Shown in pieces: positions 11,280 to 23,600 of a DNA stretch of 64,000 nucleotides; the stretch's first letter is position 1; each line of letters starts with the position of its first letter. Source of the stretch: Carposina sasakii (taxonomy: Eukaryota; Arthropoda; Insecta; Lepidoptera; Carposinidae); assembly GCA_014607495.2 (NCBI GenBank), contig CP053157.1:9920001-9984000 (forward strand), read 5' to 3'. The notes below the pieces were generated by a model. That model ran no database searches and had not been told where the DNA came from. It saw only the letters and a list, made by a program, of their open reading frames with translations. A program made the position numbers and the translations under genes.

Positions 11280-13980
11280 AAGTTGTCATGTGCGATATAT
11301 TATTCACTGGTTGCAGGTGGTTGCCATATAACTTGGTGGTTGCTTTCAATCCTAATAAGCACTGACTGACTTTTTCATACGTTGTGATGACTTTAGTTTA
11401 TGAAATTGGGTACTAATTTTGGTGGTATTAATGGTTGTAAGCAGTATTGTCATATCAAACCACCGATTTCTAGTCAAGTGCTCGGGTCGTGAGCTTGGAA
11501 AACTTCCGTATTATAGAACTAAAACTGGGAAACATTGAATAAAACTTACAAACTGCGTGCTCACGCAACTCAGAAGTACTGGGGCTCTACATCCAGAATA
11601 AGGTCCCCGTATTATGTAGCTAAACCGATGAAATAGCAATGACAAATAAAGAAAGAACGGTATTTTAGCTATCAAATTCATATTAAAGGAACCTATTGCA
11701 ACGTGAAAACTAATATTTAGTATAGACAGTATGTTGAACCAGAAATAGAACTCGTACCGTTATTGGCTCTGCAAAAAGACGGCTATAGCCAAATTGAAAA
11801 CAAATTGATGAACCTCACGGTGCGCAGGATGGCGGATGTAATTATAGACTCATTTTGCCACCAGACCGTGCAAAGGCTATAAGAATTTTTTACGATATTT
11901 TCGTGGTGAGCCAGGGAAATTTTGATTAGATGTTTTGTGAATATACGAAATTTTATTTGATTTTTTTTTCATTTAGATGCTAGTAATATTTTTGCTCATA
12001 ATACGTCTCTTTACAGACATTACTAGTACCCATGACACAATAAGTTGTATAAGTATATGAAAATATTTTTGTATACAAAATAATAAATACTTACTTACCT
12101 TACCTAAATGTCGATGTGAAGTTACATTTCCAAGATATAAATATTTTCCCGGGCTATCAAAAATTAACATATATAGAAAAATAATATGTATATTCAGACT
12201 AGCTAGAGATTAACGCGCTCAACCAAAAAACCAGCAAACGTTTTACTTATTTTAGTATGTATAGATAAATTTAGGTAGATATATTATTTTGGTTTCTTCA
12301 TACAAGGAGGTAAAATTTTCATAATACCATGCACTCTCGCAAAGATCAGTATGAAAGAAGTTTTCAGTTCTATAGCTGTTCGTAACGAGAAGTTACACTG
12401 GCAGTATGTGCTCCGTTACATAGTACATCCAAAAACCAAAAACACTTTCTTTGAACACAAGAAAAACACGTAGGACTTAAGGAACGTGCGTCTTTCTTGA
12501 GTTTGATTATACTACTGTTTCACAGGGACTCTAACATTAACCCTCATTTAAATAATACCATATTTTTGCCTATGGCATACAATTTTATTGGAGCAATAAA
12601 TTAGTATGGTTTAAAATACCATTTATTGACACATTGATCATGTTTTTACTAGTCAATTATAGCGTAATATCCTCTTCAATGCATCAGAAAATGGTATGCT
12701 GTAAAATGGTCTTTAGTTTTCGGCTTCTGCAGTTATTTGTAGTCTGAGCTTCAGAAACTGTACCTTCTGTTCCTGCAACTATTCTGCATATTGAGTTATG
12801 TTGTAGTTAGTACAACTGTGGGTAAAAGCCCCTATTTCCTTATTACGTAAAACTATTTGAACATTATCAGAGATCCGTAAGGTGTTGTTTATAAAACTTA
12901 TTAGATGTCAATGAATTAATAGTCATTTCATCATATAAAATATATATGGTTAGGATGGTAACTTCACAAATGAACTACGACGCATTCACAAGATTTTTTG
13001 TATAGGTTTTTGCACAAAATATGACATTTATAAAGAAACGACTTAGTGCTATATTAGAGAGTGGGTAGCTTCCGTTCGCATACCTACTTTACCGAACTTT
13101 GTTAAGTTTGATTTGCTAAGTTTACTTAGCTAAATATAACTTGGTTTATAAACTAGGAGTAGTCTGCACCAGTCCTTTGTATCTTGTGCTTTTGGAAAAC
13201 TTTCTTGCAAAGTGCCTATCTAAGTAGTTTACGACTCCTGACTTTATTGGCTCAAAGACTTAAACACTTTTATTTAATGTCGCGCAAACTATAGCTTGAG
13301 AGCCATTTAGATAGTGCGTCTATAAAATAAGGTTAAAAAAATATTACAAACCTTCGTGGACTCCTACAAAAAGAATACGGCCTAGGATTAATATTTGTTA
13401 ATAGTTTTAATAACTTTTCGGTTTTCAAAGTAACGCAGGTAAATTTTCTATTTCAAAATACAACAGCTTTTAGTAAAGTGTAATAAAGTGGAAGTTCGTA
13501 ACTTGCCTGTAACTTACTTGGTGCCTATTCCACGGAGTTGGGACCGGGTTGTATATTCTCAGTCACCGTTAGGAAAACTGCAACTTTCTTGCAAACTGCT
13601 CTGCATGGAGTCGTAGTTTAGTTAACGATTCGCAATTGGTTCCGTACTTAGTTTCTATTAAGTTGTCAAAAACTTTAGTTAGGTACCAGTTTGTTTTGGA
13701 TTATTTTGATGCGTTTATTAACATACTAGTGGCCGGTACTAATGATAATGTCTGCTTGAACTATATAGCCTAAGTATTATTCTAATATATATGCTATGTC
13801 TCAGACATAGAAACCATCTCAGACATATGAACCATCAGCTGCATTTCCTTCCGTGCATATCGTAAGAGTCGTCTAAGGAGCTCATGTATGTACGTATATT
13901 GAGCAAAACTGTTTTCTAAAAACTCATTTGGTACTTTTTGCGCGAAAGACTAACAAATATAAATTCTTACAAACTTTTAT
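11280..13980. other. Intergenic AT-rich DNA
   Basis: Apart from the family N copy at 12541-12720 I see no gene, RNA or clear repeat here. Short open frames lack codon bias and start context. Confidence 0.6.
12541..12720. repeat. Family N foldback copy
   Basis: CCTCATTTAAATAATACCAT at the left and AAATGGTATGCTGTAAAATG at the right repeat the ends of the 9687-10106 element without the SINE. Confidence 0.5.
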
Positions 13981-13984
13981 TTAT

Positions 13985-14290
13985 GGAATGATAGCGGACG
14001 CCCGCGACTCCGTCCGCGTGGACTGCAGAAAAGACAGAAGAATTCAGAAGGCGCCATCTGTTGCAGACTTATGGAACGTACGATTAATAACAACAACCAA
14101 CGTTGATGATCAGTTTTTTATTAATTATTAGTTATTAAGACCATTAATTTAAATAATAACTATCCTATCATCTAAGTTGGACCAAATTACATATATATGC
14201 CAATTTTCATGAATATCAGTTGACTCGTTTTTGAGTTTATTCGGTACATACACAGTGACACGGATTTTTTATATATTAGAAGATATAGTA
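13985..14290 (-). repeat. Helitron-like fragment (family I, reversed)
   Basis: GCGGACGCCCGCGACTCCGT (terminal hairpin region) is followed downstream by material common to lepidopteran Helitron-like repeats. Diverged and broken up. Confidence 0.45.
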
Positions 14291-14640
14291 TAATGAAGTA
14301 GGTACCTAATAATATGTTTTGTTATAATTGCATAATATCCTGAAGCTTATCCGAAAACCCTTAGAGCTTGATTTATTTACATTGTGGAACAAAGACGCTG
14401 TAAGTACTGTAGAGCTATCTCGCTTTCACGATGAAAATAATACTTTATAACTTCTTACCTACCTGAGCTTGGTTTCGTGTGTTTTTATTATCAAATATCG
14501 TCAAGCTAATCCAGTTCCTAAAATATCAGGTGTCCAAGACAAGTGGGTCCCAGAGCGGGTATCGGTTCGCATGAAGCAAACCGAAGAAGAGCTGTGAAAA
14601 TTCATGTTGGTACATTATCATAGTAGTTTGTCGATTATAC

Positions 14641-15189
14641 AGGGTGTAACAAAAAGGGTATGTTAAGCGAAAAGCTATGTAAATAATCCACTATAGAGAA
14701 CCTATTTCCAAAGTTTGAGACTCGAAATCATATGTTTATTTTTCCAAATAGTATGGAGAATTCCTAAACAACTCAGGAATTGTCATACAATCTTGAAAAA
14801 TAAACATGTGATTTCGAGTCTCAAATTTAGGAAATTGGTTCTTTACATACATATAATAATAATACATATAATCACGCCTTTACGAGTATCCCTTACGGGG
14901 TAGTCAGAGCACCAAGGGCCGATAGAACCACATGGGGCCACTTCTGACCAATTTTGAGGGTATAGTTGAGATGTAAAAGTTCGGTTAGTAGTGACAGGTG
15001 GTCAGTCCATCGCCTACAAAACACCAAAACCCTCTTGTCCCTCTACTGACTTGTACAGTGTGCCCGGGAAGAGAAGCAGCTGTAGTATTATACGGTTTTT
15101 TTTTTTCACTCCCAGAGCAGCATAGAAGTTCTTTATAGTGGACTATTTACATAGCTTTTCGCTTAACACACCCTTTCTGTTACACCCTA
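14641..15189. mobile_element. Foldback element (family M) interrupted by a SINE
   Basis: About 61-bp inverted repeats (14641-14701, 15129-15189) share AGGGTGTAACA and TTAAGCGAAAAGCTATGTAA; the inner parts also pair (CGAAATCATATGTTTATTTT with its complement near 14800). A SINE-B sits in the right arm, so the arms are split. Confidence 0.85.
14846..15127 (-). mobile_element. SINE-B inserted in family M
   Basis: Full family B copy, flanked by the 8-bp duplication GTTCTTTA (14838-14845 and 15128-15135). It contains ATCACGCCTTTACGAGTATC, the AGCACCAAGGGCCGATAGAA core and a CCCAGAGCAGCATAGAA end, with an internal T-run. Confidence 0.85.
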
Positions 15190-15214
15190 GATATATGTAT
15201 CTTTTTTTACATCA

Positions 15215-15325
15215 TTATGGAATTTTCATGGCAAAATTTACAGTGCTTTTCGTCTCAAAATCGTGGCCTGTAGTCATTATATCAATATTTGCCTGGCTGC
15301 CACTTACACCCTGTAAACATACTTA
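15215..15325. repeat. Family E fragment
   Basis: GGCCTGTAGTCATTATATCA and TTTGCCTGGCTGCCACTTACACCCTGTA match one end of the family E elements at 42672-43016 and 45892-46315. Confidence 0.6.
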
Positions 15326-15329
15326 ACTA

Positions 15330-17280
15330 AATGTTTTCTTAAAATGGGGTAATTGGAGCTAGTTAGAAGATCCTACATTTAGCATACTAGTAGTGAGGTT
15401 AGATGCAAAAGGTCAATGACAAGTTGATAGTTATCGCCTAAGATACGCCCTTAAGTTCGTTATTTTACGACATGCATGGAAGGAGATGCCGTTCATCTGA
15501 AAATTGAGGATGTGGTTCAATGTGGAAGATACCTACGTTAAGACACCTCCTGTTTATAGCTACTCCATGGTGCCCAACCTGTGATTAATAGGCGTCGCAT
15601 CTCCCTTATCTATAGCCTAGGGGCTGTAATTAATCTGTTGCTCAGACGCGGACTTCAGCCGAATTTAATTAGTGAACCATCGATTGTTGTGGTGTTTGAG
15701 TAAGGTTTCATGCACTATGTGCTGAGGTTGAGGCAGAATGATTCTGCAAAATTGGAATATAGGTATGTGAACTATTAGGACATAGTGTACATTAATGTTA
15801 AATGTGAGAAAAGATTTATTGATACGTGGTGTTACTTAATGCCTACGTGTGAACTCAGATAAATTATTAGATTTGTCCTAACAAATATCTAAGCCATTTC
15901 CATTGAAATTAGTGATTCTGAGTACTAACTTTTAAAATGTTTACTTTTCAGAGTGAACTAGACCTAAATATTCAACGTTCCAAAGTTCATAGACGCAAAA
16001 CTTGCAGGGTGAGTATACAGGGTTAATTATAAAACATCAAGAACCTCGCAAGACTAGGTAGCTACCATCATAAACAACAACATTTGTTCTACGAGTTTTG
16101 GTACTTTGACATATTTTACTTTCATACAAAAATAAATATCAATTTAATATTACTTCTTAAAATTATAACGTATTCGTTTCAACGAAACTATTTGCAAGCT
16201 CAATATTATGCTATCCAATTTTATTTCATTTTAAATAGTTATTTCATATTAAAAACACCCGCATATTTATATTTCATGTAATCTAACACGGAAACCTAAA
16301 ATCTGGTCTCATTTAATTTTTGTTTCGAAAAGGTCTGCATACGTACACGTTGATCAGATTAGCCTCACGCTGAATCATTTTAATTGGAATCTGGTTCCTG
16401 GACCATGTTAGTATGTTAGGTAGGAGGGGTTAGATCATTTTCTATAGATATTTTCTAGTCAAATTTAGGCAACGATTAGCTTGTGTTTGAAATAACACGA
16501 TAGTAATTTTACAAAGTGAAAACCTTTTCCTACAATAATAATAAAACAAAACCAACAAATATGATTAATTAACTTCAACCCATCCACATTAATATTCAGC
16601 CGTCTCGGAACAAATATCAACATTAATAATATTATTCTGAGCCCGAAACTTCGACGTAATCAGTTGTAGTTCCGAATGAAATTCTCCATATTACCGCGTA
16701 TAACACGTTTACATGTAAATTTTATTCGTGAAATCCTTTTTGATGGGAAACGGTCGGGAATATTAACAGGCGGCTGGCACCCCCGAAGAAGTTTTGGGTC
16801 GAACTGATAACAGTACTGCTAAGGGAGCTGTTTCACTGGAACCACCGTGATGCCTGAGGTAGGTATCTGATGCCCAGGGGATTTCCATTCTGTCTAATGT
16901 AGAAGAAGATGCTTCTTTAAGTACTGCAGAGTGATATGTCGGTGTAGGTAACTATATCGGTGTAGGTAACACTGTCTAGGTAATTAAGTTGCCCTAAACC
17001 TCCTTAATGTTATCAGCCTTCACGTGATCATTTTTCCTTGGAAAGCCCTATAACCAAGTAACATAGCTTAGTTGTATCACCACTATACTAGTGTCCTATT
17101 GAAATGGCGCCTTAAATAGTTACCTACCGAAGGGTGCAAAGGTCCGCTATTAGCGTAATCTACGAGGTGGATTTAACAAGGTTTCTAGTTGGTATTGGTA
17201 CAATTTTGTCGTAACTTGTGGTTTAATAATTTACTATTTCGGTATCCCTAGATATTATATTTTGTGAAGTATATTTGTGA
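15330..17280. other. Intergenic AT-rich DNA
   Basis: No coding or RNA feature recognised. It includes low-complexity TAATATTA patches and the palindrome-poor stretch 16.0-16.7 kb. Confidence 0.55.
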
Positions 17281-17281
17281 T

Positions 17282-17440
17282 GTTGTTAACACAGTCCGAA
17301 AATCACACTGCGGTCACCAACCCGCCTGCCCAGGGTGGTGTCTATGGGCGAAAACCCCCATGGCAGTGCACAGCCTTCTGGCATGTCCTGGGGAAGGCCT
17401 ATGTCCAGCAGTGGATTGCAATAGGCTGATGACGGTTGTG
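17282..17440 (+). repeat. SINE-A, 5'-truncated
   Basis: Runs from TGTTGTTAACACAGTCCGAA through CACTGCGGTCACCAACCCGC to GCAGTGGATTGCAATAGGCT. The head of the family is missing. Confidence 0.75.
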
Positions 17441-18964
17441 ATAGGTATATACTTAAATTGCCCCGCATGCTTCTATCTTCGTCCTCGTTGGTCCTAAACA
17501 TTAATATTTGGAATATTTGTTACGGCAAATAAACAAATATAATAGATTAATCGAAATAAACTCGAAAAATCTTTTAAAACTTCAGACTCAAGCAGTTCTG
17601 ATATTGTATGAATCATCATATATCAATTTGTTAATTAATATCAGTTTCTGTAGCACTATCTCTTTCAAAAAATAGGTGTAGTATTTGGCAAGCATTATCT
17701 GTTCAATATCAATATTAGAATTTGACTACACGTGGGGTTTAACAAAATACAAATGTTATGTTAGTAGACATTTTGATACTAAATTCTAAGTTAACTTTTG
17801 CCGTGACAAGCGCTAAAAACTAAGCTGTGTTTATTTTGCGGATAAAACAACTTTACTCAGTTTGATTTTTTAAATTTATTCTTGCAATCCGTTAAGCTTT
17901 CTCTTATAAAAACATCAGATGTAAAATGCTAAAGGACATTTTCACCTATTGAAATTTGTTGAAGCTAAGCTCTACTTGCATCAATTGCATTTTAATGCCT
18001 CATAAAATCTCTTTCTGTTTGTGCCCAAAAAGCGAGACTGCACTACCTTTGCTAATTCGCGAATGATGTGAAATCTAGGATTACACAAGTATTACGCGTT
18101 AGATGCTAAATCTCACAACTTACTTGCCTAATTATTATTGACGTAACTGTAACATTTTGTGCATTGTACTCGTATAAGACAACCCACATTCCATTCCAAC
18201 TACAATTCTATTTGATGTCTTCTACTATTATCATTTTATTCCACATGTAAATGACAGGCATACAGTAGGTATATAACCCTAGTAGTTACGTCTAGTTCAT
18301 TACTAATATCATAGCTAAGTTGTAGGGGGTGGTCAAGTAAAATAATACATGGTAATATAAATAAACAATATTATTGTATAAAGTTTTTGTATACATATTC
18401 ATATGTATAACCGTAATAACTATTACACTGACTAGATATTCTTCACTAATATTTTGGCAGTTTCGTTTCTCAACTTCCTGAGTCTTGTGAACAACCTGTG
18501 GAAATGGAAAATATTAAAAACGTTTAATTAATTAGCCAAATGTTTCTACCGTTGTAAAGAGACAGGGCAGAACTAAGGTGATCTTTAAATAATTCCGGCA
18601 GCAGACTAAAAGTCGAATTATGAGGATCTATTTTATACTCTGGCCAAAGAATTAGCATAGCCATTCAGCGCGGAAACGCAGCCAGCATTTTGGTCACGCT
18701 ACCTGATAAGTTAGACCGGTTGACCACCTTGTAAAAATTAAAATGCCCATAGTCCTAAGTTTATATATAAGTACATAGTTATAAGTTAGTCATAATGTAA
18801 TACATAATAACTTTATTGTACCCTATACTTAATTAAACATTTTCTTGGAATAATCTCTTTTATACTCTTAATTTCTACATTAACATCAAACCAATACTTT
18901 TCACATGGCAAGATAATGTCTTGATAAGTTTATAATTCAATACCTACAATAAATAATACATAAG
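17441..18964. other. Intergenic AT-rich DNA
   Basis: No gene recognised. It probably includes the 3' flank of the Dscam-like gene, whose transcripts would end on the minus strand near 18.8 kb. Confidence 0.5.
18812..18817 (-). terminator. Candidate polyadenylation signal
   Basis: AATAAA on the minus strand about 720 bp beyond the Dscam-like stop codon. It is the first canonical hexamer I noticed downstream. Assignment is by position only. Confidence 0.25.
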
Positions 18965-19043
18965 AAGGTACCATGATCTGGGCAGTAGTGCCGACGACGT
19001 CTCCTTCGTCGTTGCGCATCACACGCGTCTATGCACGTCTCTT
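18965..19043 (-). other. Possible extra 3' exon, or orphan Ig-like fragment
   Basis: A GC-rich island follows a near-perfect acceptor (TTGTTTACAG). Joined to a GATG|GTTGG donor in the last exon, the phase fits but the product is arginine-rich and unconvincing. A different frame, with one TAG, reads TRVMRNDEGDVVGTTAQIMV, has C/G at most third positions and resembles the F-G strands of an I-set Ig domain. It may be a decayed Ig exon. Its function is unknown. Confidence 0.35.
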
Positions 19044-19224
19044 CTGTAAACAATTTTTTTCTCTAATACCTGCTCAAACTGGTCTTTATGCTGTATTTGC
19101 TATTAAAACTATTTAGTGGACAACCTTACTTTTTGTTACCAAAGATGGTAAAACTTTCGGTAAGCGGCAAACAAAAGCCGAAGGCATATTAGTTCAACCG
19201 TATTTTCAAGCTACCCATGATTAT

Positions 19225-19335
19225 ACTGGGTATTTTTTGGTCGTCAACGTTTCCGACGATTAGGGATTCTCCTTATCATCACGAACATTTTTCGTACGTA
19301 CACTTCGTAAGAAACGAAAAACACCTTGTATGACT
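19225..19335. repeat. Family D fragment
   Basis: TTTTTTGGTCGTCAACGTTT at one end and AACGAAAAACACCTTGTA-like sequence at the other; the middle is deleted. It lies just downstream of the last recovered exon of the Dscam-like gene. Confidence 0.6.
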
Positions 19336-19534
19336 GTGTAAGTGTAGAGATACATTAGTGAATGCATATGGTATCAAGCTACGGATCGTACTCTATATGC
19401 TGTTAATAAAGCAATAGTTAGTATCCACAAAACAACGAAGATAAAATAATCGAAAGAGCCCAAAAATAGGCTTTAAAAACCTGAAATATCACCTTAAAGA
19501 CTAATTAGGTATATCTAAAAGAGTACCTAATGTC

Positions 19535-20681
19535 TTAATGATACCAACCATCACAACAGCTCTGATGCGGCGGCGGCACGGCCTCGTCGTCGTGCCTCGC
19601 GAGCGCACGCAGCTGCAGCGTGTAGGCCAGCGAGCCGGCGCCCGAGCCCGCCCCTGTGCCCGCAAATGTTGCGTACGGACTTATTTCGTATACATCTGGG
19701 AAATTACTTCAAGTTTAATAAACGGCCAATAATGGATTTTAATCTTTATAAATGAAGTTCTGATTGATTAAAAAAAAAATATTTTTTTAATTTATGTATA
19801 TTGACAAGCACAACAGGTAACTACCAACGCAACATTATTGATATATTAATTATTTATCAGATCTTATAACTAGGTCCTTACCCTAAGTGTGCCTATACGG
19901 CATGGCAAACGTGACAATATCTAGTGTTAGTAACTTAAAATCTAACATGCACATGCATACTTATTCTATGGTTAGTACACGTTACATATGGAAATTATAA
20001 GTCAATTGATATAACTACTTTACTGGGCGAGTCACAAGAAACAACTTAGTTGAGGACGTGTTGAGTGATTCGCGTGAATGTCGCGATAGTTGCGCTGTAA
20101 ATATCCTACTCAGGGTGCGTTTTGGATACCTCATTATATAAACGGAACATCCTGACCAGGGGACTATAGAACGACGTGTTATTTTTATATACTTCGAGTA
20201 AGAAAGTTGGTCGATGACGGGCGTTATAGCGGCCAACCACAATCTTCACATGAGAAATTTATTTATCAAGAATTGGTTCAGAGTGTAAAATTGTGTCTCT
20301 GTACTTTGTTTTAATTAAAAATTATAATGAGAGAAGCAGGGCTTTTTGTTTTTAATTTTATTAAAAGTCCTGCATATTTCAAATTAATCATCATTTATCT
20401 CTGTCTCCTGAATACAATATATTGTTATCTCGCATAAACAGTAGTAGTTAAAAGGAAATTCGATTACAAATGGTCACCTACCTTAATCTTGAATAGTAAA
20501 GGGGCCATTGTAAAAAAATGTGATACACGGCCAAACTTTAGACTTATCTACTCTTACTTATATAGTTTACTTACCAGGGGGATCCGGTGGCAGCTTCGGT
20601 GTTTGATGCGGAGGAGCTCTGTAAGTCCCACATGGAGGCTTCTCAGCACTTGTTGACACGCGGGCGATGGCACCGTCACCC
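19535..20681 (-). CDS. Exons 20681-20575 and 19695-19535: cytoplasmic tail and stop
   Basis: The first exon encodes a proline-rich stretch, KPPCGTYRAPPHQTPKLPPD. The split codon G|AT joins PP to DVYEISPYATF, the conserved Dscam tail motif, followed by a glycine-rich run, YTLQLRALARHDDEAVPPP and the stop TAA at 19535-19537. PKLPPDPP could bind SH3 domains, and the two tyrosines in YEISPY are plausible SH2 sites (inference from Dscam-Dock/Pak work). The whole tail is only about 95 residues, far shorter than in Dscam1, so either it is a short form or the last exon also splices onward at GATG|GTTGG. Confidence 0.82.
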
Positions 20682-23600
20682 CTGTAGAATCGTCAATGCT
20701 CACATAAAACCATGACAAATGCCACATTTTTGGCATTTTAGCTACGTTGATTGATCTACTTTTATCATCCTTTCACTATGGGTGCGCCCACCACCGGGTC
20801 CTACACCCTCCACTGACCCTCTGATCTGATAACTCATAACTGCGAAAACAGGCACTTGCACTAACTACAATCGCCACGAGAAACCAGACCCGAGCACCTA
20901 GCATGCAAGCTAATACATTGCACTATTCCGAAATCAAAAACTAGATAAATAATCTACATATGTTGTGGTGGGCGCACCCATAGTGAATGTTTGAACTTCC
21001 GAATTGTAACGCCTAATACAATTTCATTTTTATCATCCTACTAATATTAAAAACGCGAAAGTTTTTGAGAATGTATCCAAGTCTGTAAGGATGTTTGTTG
21101 CTCTCTCACGCAAAATCTACTGAATGAATTTTGATGAAACTTCACAATAATATAACTTATATATCAGAATAACACTAACACATAATAGGCTACTTTTATC
21201 CCGGGAAAATATTTTAATCCCGAATAATTTCGACATTTGGTTTTTTCTACAGTCCACGCGGATAGAGCCGCGGGCGTCTACTAGTAGGTGCCTAATAATT
21301 TTTCGACCATAATGCTTAGCGTTTTTGCCTTTCCGCTATCAATTCCGGCTATGATTTTCGATATGTTCTATGACTGTTTAGATTATTATAATATAGGTAA
21401 GTATGGTAAGTCAAAGCATGAATTAAGGACAATGCCTGGAATCATCTCACATAGCTCACAGTTTCAAACCTTTCAAACTTCAGTTTAGTACTTGTTTCAG
21501 CGCTGCATTAACTAATTAGCTATAATACCCTGACTAAGCAATTTACATTCATAGGAGGTAATAAAAAAATATATTATTTTTATGGCACACACTCACTATT
21601 CATTTATTTCGTAGCACAGCTCGGCATGAAAAGCAAAATCTGAATGGTCGGCTTTTTATTTCTTGTATTAATAGTCTGAATGTAGTTTTAGAACCGTACC
21701 TAAGTAGTTCATAATTAGGTACCTTGCTTAATATAAATATAAAAAATGTAAAACGCGGTAATTAAAGAACCTGCAATTAGTATTCGTATGATGAAATTTA
21801 CATATTACATATTTGAATTTGTTCATACCTACATAATTAATTTTAATTTGGCTTAGACTAACATGAATAAAACTGTCATAATTACAGATCGCGTTATGAT
21901 ATAATACTACTGGCTACTCAAATTTATACGACTTGTAAGCAATAAATATTGCTTTCTTAAAATAAGATTTATGATTCTATCAGTGTGAACTGTGTGTGAC
22001 ATACCTCTCACATCACTCTGCAATAAAATTCTATCTGGTTGAAGTTAAAAAAAGGTGTATTCAACGATATTTTGAGGTAAAGGAAAAATAATAATGTCAT
22101 GTCGTACTCCTCGCTTCGAATGCTGACAAATAAAGAGGGTCGGTCTGATTCGACGACAAAGGGCTTGTGTCAGCGCTGTCGACGGCACGCACGGCTAACG
22201 ATCTCAATCAGTACGGCTACCAGCGATTTTTTGCTGCTTCATTTTGCTGGGATTTTTTTAAATTCTTGATTACAGGAAATTTGATACTCGAGTCGAGAAC
22301 AATTTGAATTGTATATGGTATCGGTTCACCATACTTAATTTTTAATAATTTTACAATGCAAAGGAATAGAATGGACGTCAAACACGATTGTAATTAAACT
22401 AGAAGGGCTAGTTTTTAACCTCATTCTTTGTTATTTAATTCAACTGAGAATACTAACTATACTTAAAATAATGTATAACATCAATCAACCCAAACACTAA
22501 CCTTTTTCTTCTTAAAAGGATAGCTAAAATAGTTAGAGCTGCTAAAGACAACGCAGCACACAATGCTAGAAGGAGAGCCAACTCGCCGGCCGTTGCCGGG
22601 AAAGGCGCGTCCACCTCCTCTGCAAGTCCTTCTGAAGGTGCTGTAGTAAACTCATATACTTCGCGGGTCCAACCCGCTTCATTCGATGCTCTCGCTCCTA
22701 CACGATATCTTGATGATGGTGCCAGACCTAAAAGAAAGTTGGTAAAAGACTAGAATACCTCCAAACATGAAGAAAAGCTTTCTAAATAAAATAAATTAAA
22801 CAATTTGAATGAAATTGTATTAGGCGTTATAATTCGGAAGTTCAAATATTCACTATGGGTGCGCCCACCACCGGGCCCTAGAACCTCCACTGACCCTCGG
22901 ATCTGATAACAGTGATAACTCATAACTGCGAAAACAGGCACTTGCACTAACTACAATCGCCACGAGAAACCAGATCCGAGCACCAAGCATGCAAGACAAT
23001 ACATTGCACTATTCCGAAATCAAAAACTAGATTAATAATCTACATATGTTTCGCCAACAACCGTGACATCCTCAGGATTATAGAAATTAGTAAATTAGTA
23101 AACCACTAATTATTATGAAACTCTAAAACCCAACACATTACCTAGGTAATAAGGTTGTTGGCGAAACATATGTAGATTATTAATCTAGTTTTTGATTTCG
23201 GAATAGTGCAATGTATTGTCTTGCATGCTAGGTGCTCGGATCTGGTTTCTCGTGGTGATTGTAGTTAGTGCAAGTGCCTGTTTTCGCAGTTATGAGTTAT
23301 CCGATCCGAGGGTCAGTGGAGGGTGTAGGGCCCGGTGGTGGGCGCACCCATAGTGAATTAAACAATTTACTTACCACCTAAGATAACTTCTCCACTAACC
23401 GGCACATCCCTAGCACCGGCCACACCTGATCCAGCCCATTCCAATTTAAGAGCCACTGGACCACATCCTCCATCATTCCACATCCCAGTGTTAAACGTTG
23501 CATGAGTAGAATTGGCCTTTATCCACCTTCCATCTGGAGGGGCTACTGGCGGACCTCCAGAAGTGCGAACGGCTATTTCTGAACCAGGAGCTCCACCAGC

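Noticed and set aside
19538..19732. Plus-strand Arg/Ala-rich frame
   Set aside because: It is the antisense of the Dscam-like tail exon containing SPYATF.
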